Below are positions 22,101-30,674 of a stretch of 39,787 bases of DNA, one piece after another; the first letter of the stretch is position 1, and each line of letters begins with the position of its first letter. This DNA comes from Cylindrodendrum hubeiense (taxonomy: Eukaryota > Ascomycota > Sordariomycetes > Hypocreales > Nectriaceae), in contig JAANBB010000379.1 in the NCBI GenBank assembly GCA_014621425.1, positions 1-39,787 of the forward strand, read 5' to 3'. Made by a program: the position numbers and the translations under genes. The notes beneath the pieces are model-generated. The model ran no database searches. It had not been told where the DNA came from and saw nothing but the letters and a program-made list of their open reading frames with translations.

Positions 22101-22751
22101 CCCAAGAAGGCAATCGATATCCTCCAGGATAGGCGACTGCACGTGGCAGCAGGGATACACGCAGCGGAGCATGCGATCATGAGCCTGCTGCCGACTTTTG
22201 TCATTAGCATGCCGGGGGATGTACGAACGGAATGCAAGGCGGCAGCGAAGGAGTTTGCCAAGCAGGAAACCAAGAGAAAGCGGCCAGCACGGTTGACATT
22301 TTACGACGCCAAAGGCGGTGCGGGGGGGTCTGGGATAAGCACCAAGGCGTTTGACCACATCGACCAGCTACTGAGGGACGCGTTGCAACGAGTGGAGGGT
22401 TGCCGCTGTGAGCGGGGGTGCGTGGAGTGCGTGGCGTCGGAGCTGTGCAAGGAGTCGAACGAGGTGATGAGCAAGGCGGGCAGCCAAGTGGTGCTGAAGT
22501 GCCTGCTGAACATGGAAATTGACGTGGAGACGCTACCGATGGGACCGGAGATGTTTACTCCGGTGGGGGTTGAGACGGTGGTAGTTGCACAGCCGGTGCC
22601 ATACAGGTCGAAGGAGGAGGCTCGAGACGTGGAGGCGAAGCAGAGACGACGGCGTGGAGACGACGGTGACGCCGAGAAGTCTGGGGATCCCGGGGAGTCT
22701 GGGGTGGAGGGGGGCGGCGGCTTTGGGCAATGGGTCGGAGACTCTATATGA
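19197..22751 (+). CDS. HRQ1: Hrq1 (RecQ4-like) ATP-dependent 3'-5' DNA helicase
   Basis: Predicted 1167-residue protein from exons 19197-20688 and 20740-22751. After a Ser/Lys-rich N-terminus come the SF2 motifs: Walker A STSTSSGKS (387-395), the DEAD-box-type motif II as DELH (499-502), SCSATVANP as motif III, TALELGIDIGSLD as motif V and QQSGRAGRR (701-709) as motif VI. The C-terminal part carries HAAEHAIMSLLP and the Cys cluster with C1052, C1054, C1058, C1061 and C1067 (a zinc-binding MZB/DUF1998-type domain). This combination defines Hrq1 and bacterial MrfA, which act in interstrand crosslink repair and, in yeast, in telomere maintenance. The only intron (51 bp) falls just before motif II. 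The start is the first in-frame ATG. Confidence 0.93.
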
Positions 22752-23867
22752 AAGCCACGCACGCAGAGGATGGAATTTGAGCAACGGCGCAAGCAAAGAT
22801 GCTTGACGGGCTGAGAGGAGCCGGGCATGCACCTAAGTCTAGACCACGATTTGTTGGCAGGGAGGGGGGGCGCGCATCCTGGTCGAGCTGTGTTTGTGTC
22901 GGACGATCGGTCTAGAACCTGGGACATTGGTTATTGCAGCCAGGGCCTGCGACAGGACCGGGACCGGGACCAGGACCAGCCAGGACCAGCGCCAGCGCCA
23001 ACGCAAAGGGACTGGTAGACAGATAGACATGTGGTGGACGTGGTGGACGTGTGGGCGTTGGTGCAGATGGTTGGGCTTCGTGGAGGGCGGCACGTGCCCA
23101 AGCAGACGCGCTGGAGAATCGGCAAAGGCAATGGACGACGTCAATGAAGGGATCGCCGCAAGATCAAACAACAAAGCGCAGTCGATGATGGTGCGTTGCA
23201 TATTCACCACACCTCGGGTGACGTCGTGTTCGCCCGCGAGTCGTTGAATCAAGCCGTGACAAGGACCTGGCCGGGACCCTGAGTGTCGGGCCCGCCAAGC
23301 AAGCAGCTTGGCAGCCAAGCAAATACCCGCCAACGGTTAGCACTCGGTAGGTACCCGCCCCCCACTGTGGCTTCGATTCCTCCGTGGCACGCGCGCCGGG
23401 CGACCCTGAAGCGGCGCTGTAATCAAACCAACGGGCCACTCTCCTGAGGACAGTCAGTCACCCGGCGCCGCTGAAGAGCAGCCGAGACCCGCCGCCAGGG
23501 CTAAGACGTTGGCGGCAGAGTGCTGTCGGTCGGTCCATGGCGATGCCAAGGAGAGCAGCAGGACGTCAGAAATCTTGGCATGAATGCGATGAAACTTGGC
23601 AGTGGGCACCCTGCACATACGTAGTACACACTATGTAGGCTGACCATGTTGACATGGCACGGGCTATGATTCGCGGGCCCTATGGAGGATGCGCATCGAC
23701 ATGTTGAAGGGCCGGGGATGCATCAATTTCCAAAGTCCCCTTTTGCGATGGCCCGCACAGCACACACACACAGGACACTACTCCGTACCGTAATTACTAG
23801 TTTAGAACTTTGGTAGTCCGGAGCAAGCGTTTAAGTTGACCACGGGTTTAAGGGGTACGGGAACTTA

Positions 23868-23906
23868 AAATGGCGACCCTAAATGGCGACCCTAAATGAC
23901 GACCCT
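23868..23906. repeat. 13-bp tandem repeat, three units
   Basis: AAATGGCGACCCT is present three times head to tail (23868-23880, 23881-23893, 23894-23906); the third has one G-to-A change. It is followed by an ATGATG run. Confidence 0.85.
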
Positions 23907-24172
23907 AATGAATGATGATGATCACTGAGCAAGGTGCCTACTGCAGGTGCCTGAGGTAAATACCTACCTACCTACCTTGGGTACGAAGTAAATAATTCCA
24001 ACTCCAACCATCGCAGAGCACGCGCGGCCAGCCAGACGCGACCAGCCAGACCGGCGCCAGGAATGGGACGGAGGGCTACCTACCTAGTTAGCTACATTTT
24101 AGAGGCGGCTCGACCATGATGGACGGACTAGGTAGTTAGTCTTGCTTTTTAAGCGTGGGACCTCCCTCATAC

Positions 24173-24208
24173 GGGACCTCAAATGGGACTTCAAATGAGA
24201 CCTCAAAC
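24173..24208. repeat. 12-bp tandem repeat, three units
   Basis: GGGACCTCAAAT is present three times head to tail (24173-24184, 24185-24196, 24197-24208), with one or two changes in the second and third units. It lies about 350 bp before the exchanger start. Confidence 0.8.
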
Positions 24209-24563
24209 GGACCGTCGTGTTTCTCAGCCGCCCCGTTAGGCCGCTTTGTGGCTGTTGCTACTAAGGGGGAGGGACATGGAGGCCCGAGCTACCTACCGTA
24301 CCTTGCGTACCTACCTTCGGTACTCCATATTGCAAGACAAGGAAGGCACATATTAATCGCCTACATTCCTGCCCTCCTTGGGTAGAGCGCGTTCTTGTCT
24401 CGCTCCTTCCCTGATTCCGTGCCATTGAGACACGCAACGACCACCGACGACCCCCGACTCTTCCATTGTGCGGCCCATCCCATCACCATCCCGTTGTTCT
24501 CGACCCGGTACGCAATCCCCCTTATTTAATCTCGAACCCCCCTCCGTCATCCACACGGCCGTC

Positions 24564-26131
24564 ATGACCGGCGACGCCTCTCCGCCGCCCTCTCGCCAAC
24601 GCCGCCCGCTCATGGTTCCCCAGGACGACGCCGACGCGGGCACGCTGCCTCCGCCCACGACATACAACGAGTTCAAGCGCAACAACATGGACAACGCCGC
24701 GACTTCCTGGATCCGCCCGGCGGGCGAGAGTGGCCGGACTGGCTTCCACCCCATCCACTTTGCCCACATCTCGTTCAAGTCGACCAGCCGCGCCAGTCTG
24801 CTCTGCAACTTTCTATGGCCCGTCGTCCCCGCTGCCATTGCCGTCCGCTGTATGTCTCCCCGGGAGATGCTGCACTTGACCCCCGTCTGATGTCTGCCAT
24901 GGCCACCCACTGACCCAGATAGATGCCCTGCCTGATAACCATGTCCTCATCTTCACCCTCGCGTACATCGCCATGGTTCCGTGTGCCAACATGATCGGTT
25001 TCGCGGGTCAGGAGCTCGCCCGGAAACTGCCCCACGTCTGGGGTGTCCTGACCGAGATCACGTACGTCCTGGCTGCCTCCTTTGATAGCTAAAGAGACGT
25101 TCGCTAACTATCGCCAGTTGCGGTTCCGTGGTTGAGATCGTCCTGTTCATGGTCCTTCTGTCCAAGGACCAGTTCTACGTCATCAAGGCTGCCATCCTAG
25201 GTTCTATTTTGGCTACCATGGTCCTCTGCTTGGGCGCCTGTTTCTTCGTCGGCGGCCTCTTAAAGGAAGAGCAATCTTTCAGTGATGCTATTAGTGAGGC
25301 TGGAAGCGGCCTGCTGCTCACCGCGTATGTGGAATCCCGCTCCTGGTTTCCCTGCCCTCTGGTTCACTAACATATTGCTTCCCTCCTAGCGGTGTTGTGT
25401 TGGCTGTCCCTACCATCTTTGAGCATGGCCTGTCCACTAACAGTCTGTCGACCGAAGATATTGACCACAAGATCCTGCAGATCTCTCGCGTCATTGCAAT
25501 CCTCCTCATCATCGCCTACTTTGTCTACGCTTTCTTCCAGGCCCGAACGCACCACGGTATTTATGACGCAATCTTCGAGTACGACGAGCAGCGCGATCAT
25601 GACAAGGAGAAGGTTGAAGCCAAGCCCAAACTTACTTTTACCGAGTCCGTCATCGCCCTGGTCATTTCCGTCGGTCTCGTCACCCTCATAGCCATCATCC
25701 TGGTCCTGCAGATTGAGCCTGTCATCGAGCGTCACGATGTCTCGGATGCCTTCATGGGTCTTATTCTCGTACCCCTCGTCGAGAAGATTGCTGAGCATCT
25801 CACCGCCATGGACGAGGCCTGGGACAACCAGATGAATTTCGCCCTGTCTCATGTCCTCGGCGCCACCCTTCAAACCGCCCTCTTCACTGGCCCTCTTGCC
25901 GTTATTGTTGGTTGGGGCCTGGATAAAGAAATGAATCTTAGCTTTGACGTCTTCCATCTGGTCATGCTACTCCTAGCTATCCTCACCGTCGGCAGATTCC
26001 TGCAGGATCAGAAGAGCAACTATCTAGAGGGCTTTCTTCTCCTCATCCTCTACTTCGCCATTGCCGTTGCTGCCTGGTACTATCCAGACCCAGAGCATGG
26101 CAGTGAGAGTGAGAGCAGCAGCGAGCGCTGA
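24564..26131 (+). CDS. CAX-family cation/H+ exchanger, divergent type
   Basis: Predicted 457-residue membrane protein from exons 24564-24849, 24923-25061, 25118-25324 and 25390-26131. The soluble N-terminus (about 75 residues) includes FKSTSRASLLCNFLWPVVPAAIAVR, typical of the cytosolic entry to CAX transporters. About 10-11 hydrophobic segments follow, split by a charged loop (residues ~275-295, DEQRDHDKEKVEAK). The two exchanger repeats are recognisable but altered: CGSVVEIV (143-150) stands where GNAxEL is usual, and PLVEKIAEH (339-347) stands where P-V-GNAAEH is usual. The acidic residues E148 and E346, expected to bind the cation, are kept. Family members move Ca2+ or other cations into vacuoles in exchange for protons; the substrate here is uncertain. 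An AATAAA lies at 26189-26194. Confidence 0.82.
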
Positions 26132-26556
26132 TATGTCTTATCTGTCCATGGATCCCACATCATGATTGCATGACTCGAGACGAGACTTAATAAATTTTGG
26201 ATTTACATTGGAGTTTATATTGCATGCTGGGGAAGCATCTCTGTTGGATAGCGAGCGATCGGCGAGAATGAACAACACAGCGCTACCCGGTAGTCTTTTG
26301 GTGGCTTATTAGGGAAGCAACTCGTCTGGGGCTAGTTTGTCTCGAGATGATTGATTGAAATACACGAAATGAAAATTTAACAAATACCTCGTTTTATCCC
26401 CCTTGCTCTTGTTCTTGAAAATGTATTCCTTCGTCTTGGTGTTATTGACACCCTACACCATTTTAACAGCAAACTCCAACGGCCCCAATTCATGTACTCA
26501 TATCCATCCTATTCTACTATTCCGGTAAAACCCCCATCATTTAATAACTCACCTGA
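26132..26556. other. Convergent intergenic region, CAX gene / niaD 3' ends
   Basis: This is 425 bp of relatively AT-rich DNA between two tail-to-tail genes. It should hold both 3' untranslated regions. Confidence 0.6.
26189..26194 (+). terminator. Poly(A) signal AATAAA of the exchanger gene
   Basis: A canonical AATAAA lies 58 bp after the exchanger stop codon, on the sense strand. Fungal poly(A) signals are loose, so the match is suggestive only. Confidence 0.5.
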
Positions 26557-29291
26557 TTAGAAGAAGATAAGGTCGTCCTCCTTCCATCCCATGCCCGAGA
26601 AAATCCCCCTTGCGCTCTTTTCCATCGGTCCAGGTCCGCACACGAGCACCAACTCGTCTCCCGCATTATCGGGCGGCGGCCCTCCCACCTCCTTTTCATA
26701 CAAGGTTTTAGTCAACCGGCCGGTTACGCCCGTCCACGATGGGGGTGGCTGGGTGAGCGCGTGAATGAACCGGCAGCGGCCTGGGTTTGCCGCGCCAAGG
26801 GCGTCGAGCTCCGCCTTGCACAGGATGTCCTCCTCGGCGCGGTTGCCGTTCAACACCAGGCATTCGGTCGGGTCCTCAGTGTCGCGGAGCACAGCGCAGA
26901 GGACCTGTCGGATCGGGGTAATGCCAGAGCCGCCACAGATCATGACAAAGCGGCGGACTCGGCGAGTGCGGCCGCCGATGGTGCATGCGCCCCGACCCAG
27001 GTACTCGAACTTGCCGACAGGGCCCTTGAACTCGACGAAATGACCGAGAGGGAGGCCGTCGAGCGACTGCGTCATCTTGCCGCCGGGCCGGCCAGGCTCA
27101 TCGCGGTAGATCTTGATGAGGACATCGAGGCGGCCGCACTGCGCGCCGTCCGAGTAGGGCGTGTAAGCCCGGATAATGGCCTCGCGGGTGGCTGGGTCGC
27201 GCAGGCGCATCATGAGGTGCTGACCTGTAGGGAGGCCAACCTGTTGGGCGTCATGGTTCAGCCGGAAGGAAAATATCTTGGTGTCTGAGGAGATGATGTC
27301 CTTGCGGTCGAGAATGGCCTTGCTCCATGCCTTGGCTTGCAGGAAAACGGGGCGGGTATCGTCACTTTCCTCAGAGTTGTCGCCATCGCCAAGGGCAGCT
27401 CGGGAGGCTTCGTCCAGAGCGCCAACATGGTAGTCGGGCATCATTGCCTTGGCATTTTCGCTGTCTACATGAAGGAGTCAGTATACGGGGACCACCAGAG
27501 ACCAAGGGGCAACTCACGAATGGTGACAAATTCCTCCGTCACATCCTGGCCGGCAGCCCCGAAGATGGACGCTGCACCACCGGGATGGCCCTCCAAAAAG
27601 GCCGTGCCATCATACACTTGGCCGTTGACAACAAACCAGGGCTCGACCTCGCCGTCGTGCTGCTTAAGCTCCGCAGCGGTGATTGCTCGATCGACCTTGG
27701 GGTTGGTCATACATATCTCCTTTTCTGGCGCCTGCTCCACGGCGTCGTCTGCCTCGCCCGAAACCTTCTCGCCCCAGAAGCCGTTGGCGAGGTTTCCGCC
27801 GGACTTCTTGACTCGATCCATCCAACCGCCCGGTATGAGGGCAGGTTGTGTTGGGTGCTCAAACCGTAGAGAGTGGGCGTCCTTATGGATTACTACCCGG
27901 AACCACGGGTTGTTCATCATACCTAGCACACTCCAATACATGTCCCGAGGCTGAACCATCATCGACTCATCCATAGCGCGGATCATGATGTCGTCCGCTT
28001 CTCGAAGCTCGTCGAGTGGGATGTCGAGCTCCCAGAAGCACCAGCAAAAGCACGTCTCTCGCCACCACATGTCTACCTTGCCGCCAAATAAGGTATCGCC
28101 ATCTGGAGCAAGTCGGTACTCGTCCTCGGGATAGTTGACCTTGGCGAGTCTCCATGACCTGCCTTTATCCAGGGTGACCTCTACCCTTGTGACTCGCCTT
28201 CCCCCGCCGCTGTAGGCGTAACCCCTTGCGGAGTATGTAGCTGGGGCGTCCACAAGGGGGAGTTTCTCGTCATGCCCAGGGTAACATATTGCGCTGTTGA
28301 CATTGAGGTCGTATATGGCATACCTCTCGTCTCTCCACACATCTGGTAAGTCGGCACTCGCCTCCGGCGTGATCATAGTGGGGAGCACACGGTTGTCGAA
28401 GATATGGTACCAGTTGTCACTGGGCTCAGAAGTGACGATTATTCTCTTCAGCCACTTGACGCTCCTCCCACCAATTTGGCCAGGGATGATAATACGAACG
28501 GGCTTCCCATGGTCGGGATGGAGAGCCTCGCCGTTCATCCGGTGGGCCACCATGACGCCTCGGTTGGGATCCATACACCAGTTCAGCTTGATAGACGTCC
28601 CATAGTAGCCGTTGGGCAGCTTATCGGCACCCTCGAAGCAGACGAATCTGGCACCTCGCTTTGGACACGCGGCGGCCAGCAGGTCGCCAATTGGAACACC
28701 AGTCCACAGAGCGGTCGACAAGCCGGCAGCACCCCAGGAGAAACCCTTTGTTTTTCGCACCATATTCTGCTCTTTGCGACGATTGCCAGCGCAGACCAGC
28801 GTCACGGGATAAGTGGCCTGCTCATAGTCGCTGATGAGATCCCTCACACTCATGGTGATGGGCTTCTCTACCATGCCCTCGACTGTAAACTCCCAGTCGA
28901 GTTTATCCTCGTCCGCGCACTTAGGCACTCCACCATGATTGCGAACATAGTGAAGGTCCTCGCTGGTCAGGAAGCCCTCGTCGTACAACTCGCTCAAGGG
29001 GGCTTCGACGTTGAAAGGATGGACACCGGTGAGACGAATGAGGCGCGGATCTCGCCGGACGTGGCTGTCTGGAGTCTTGAGGTCCTCCGGAAGGACTTCT
29101 TTCGATCGGAAATTTGGAGGCAAGGGATACTGCTTGGGGAACTCGATCGGAGGGAGGTATTGTAAGTCTTGGAAGCTGTTTATTCGGGACGGCTTGGCTG
29201 TGTCGGGAGGAGTTGGCGGGAGTTCGATGGTGGATGATGGTTTTGAGTGTTCAGGGATGGTTCTGAGAACCATTGATGAGAGAGTCTCCAT
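26557..29291 (-). CDS. niaD: Assimilatory nitrate reductase [NAD(P)H]
   Basis: Predicted 893-residue protein from two exons on the minus strand, 29291-27518 and 27464-26557. It reduces nitrate to nitrite in the cytosol. Domains in order: sulfite-oxidase-type molybdopterin domain with the Mo-ligand Cys167 (VTLVCAGNRR); Mo-co dimerisation domain (about 340-480); cytochrome b5 domain with heme ligand His569 in HPGG; FAD domain with RAYTPYS at 690-696; NAD(P)-binding domain with CGGSGITP from 768 and the C-terminal CGPGPME and GWKEDDLIFF. The 53-bp intron interrupts the codon of His592 (TIHSENAK), the second predicted heme ligand. The length fits fungal NIAs. Neither the nitrite reductase nor the nitrate transporter gene is adjacent. 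The promoter shows NirA-like and GATA sites, pointing to nitrate induction and nitrogen repression. Confidence 0.96.
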
Positions 29292-29468
29292 CTTGGAGAG
29301 ATGGGTATATCAACGACACAGCGGGAGACGAAGCACAGGCTTGAGCCTGGAAACAAAGGTGCAAATGATATACAATTCAAGGGGGACCGGCCACTGAGCG
29401 GGATTATGGATGGCACTGGCTAATAACTTGCACGTTGTGGGTGGTTCGGTCCTTGCGCCGCGGACTGC

Positions 29469-29748
29469 AGATAAGACCCCGCCAAGCCATCGCCGGCCGG
29501 GGCGTTGTCAGACGGGATGGGCATGATGGTGCCGCGGGTTTTGATGACACTGAGCGAGGAGATGCAAATTACAGTGGAGTGGGTGCGTGGGATCTCGAGT
29601 GTGTCTCAAGCTTGTCCGCGGAGGTGGTGGCATCTGGGAGATGGACAGTTGCGGTTGACGAATCACGATGGGTGATAAGGACAGTCGCTCCGGAGATGTG
29701 TGAATCGCGCCGGACCCACTGGGTTGGCAACTCCCGACGGAAAGATAA
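29469..29748. promoter_or_regulatory. NirA-type site and three AreA-type GATA sites upstream of niaD
   Basis: CCGCGGAG at 29616-29623 reads CTCCGCGG on the niaD strand, an exact match to the NirA consensus CTCCGHGG. HGATAR sites (AreA/NIT2) lie at 29469-29474 (AGATAA), 29673-29678 (TGATAA) and 29743-29748 (AGATAA), all on the + strand. They sit 180-460 bp before the niaD start, as in known fungal nitrate promoters. Binding is inferred. Confidence 0.6.
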
Positions 29749-30121
29749 CGAACGCTGAGAGAACTTGAATGAAGCAGGCATACCAATTTGGTGTTATGTG
29801 TTATTGGCCCAGGTCCTTGAACTGTTCACCACTGGGTGGCCTCGATAAAACCAGTTGCACCGGCCGAAAATCGAGGAATGTCTGCCTCGGCCCCTGAGGC
29901 TGTTTGTTGGTAATGTGTAAGTCGGAGACGGTTGCAATCGAGTCACAAACTTTGGACGACACAATCCCGCTCAGAGATGGAAGAAGACCGACTTTCCGGC
30001 GGCTCAAGGCCAGTCCACGTTGTCGGCGAGTTGTCGAGTGACGCATTGGGGAAACCACAAGGCTTCATTCGAAGTCTCCCGTCATGTCAGACGTCGGGGC
30101 TGATGCGAAGTCCCGGTAACC

Positions 30122-30196
30122 CGCAATGCGAACGCAATGATTGAGCCGCTGCAATGCTTGAGCCGCCGCTGCAATGTTGATCCGGCGCAGCAATGT
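30122..30196. repeat. GCAATG repeat cluster upstream of UPF2
   Basis: Five copies of GCAATG occur in 75 bp. The last three are part of imperfect 17-20-bp tandem units of the form TTGAGCCGCTGCAATG (30141-30157, 30158-30177, 30178-30196). Purpose unknown. Confidence 0.65.
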
Positions 30197-30532
30197 TTTC
30201 GGGCGCTACAGTGTGCCGGACAGTGGTTGCCCTGCTGAATTCTTGCGGCCTCAGGGATGTCGTCCATCCACTGGGCTCAGCGGTCCAGGGCCCCACCGTG
30301 CGTGCGTTGGATCCCTCGCCCACCGCACACCTCACTTCACCCCACTGTTGCAGGGTAGGCAAGCCCGTCCTGTACCCAATCAGTTGTGGTGGTACCAGTA
30401 GGGCATCCGCCGCAACCCTCGACCGACCGTCACCAACTACCTACCTCTACCTAGCATCAAGGTCGCCAACATCGAAGACGCCTCCCGCGCTGCCTTTTCG
30501 CTATTCCCCGTCCTGCTTCGTCGGACGCACCC

Positions 30533-30613
30533 ATGTCGGCTCTGTTGGACCGTCTACAACACCATTTCCCGGGACAGCACATCCCTTAGCAGTCCCTCCC
30601 GCGCCGGATGTAG
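30533..30613 (+). promoter_or_regulatory. Two uORFs before UPF2, one an ATG-TAG start-stop element
   Basis: An 18-codon ORF spans 30533-30589 and an ATG directly followed by TAG lies at 30608-30613, 61 nt before the UPF2 start. No other ATG occurs between them and the main start. Whether they are in the mRNA depends on the unknown transcription start. Confidence 0.45.
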
Positions 30614-30674
30614 CGCCGCCTCAGTCCATCAACCATCCGCCCTCGTTTACTCCATCGCTGCGTCGTGATCCACC

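Larger units (their letters stand above)
22752..24563. other. Intergenic: HRQ1 3' region and CAX-gene promoter, repeat-rich
   Basis: This is 1.8 kb without a supportable gene. It holds GGACC(A/G)-type repeats near 22955-22995, a CA run near 23756-23773, a 13-bp tandem triplicate (23868-23906), a 12-bp tandem triplicate (24173-24208) and several CCTA/TAGG runs (23962-23978, 24076-24093, 24286-24316). Confidence 0.55.
29292..30674. promoter_or_regulatory. Divergent promoter region niaD / UPF2
   Basis: This is 1.38 kb between divergent starts with no gene. The niaD side has nitrogen-control motifs (29469-29748). The UPF2 side has a GCAATG-containing repeat cluster (30122-30196) and two upstream ORFs (30533-30589 and 30608-30613). 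Confidence 0.6.

Noticed and set aside
22301..22927. Ser/Pro-rich frame antisense to the HRQ1 3' end
   Set aside because: Antisense shadow of a GC-rich exon without any family resemblance.
26761..27288. Open frames on the + strand opposite niaD
   Set aside because: They mirror the GC-rich third positions of niaD and show no independent features.
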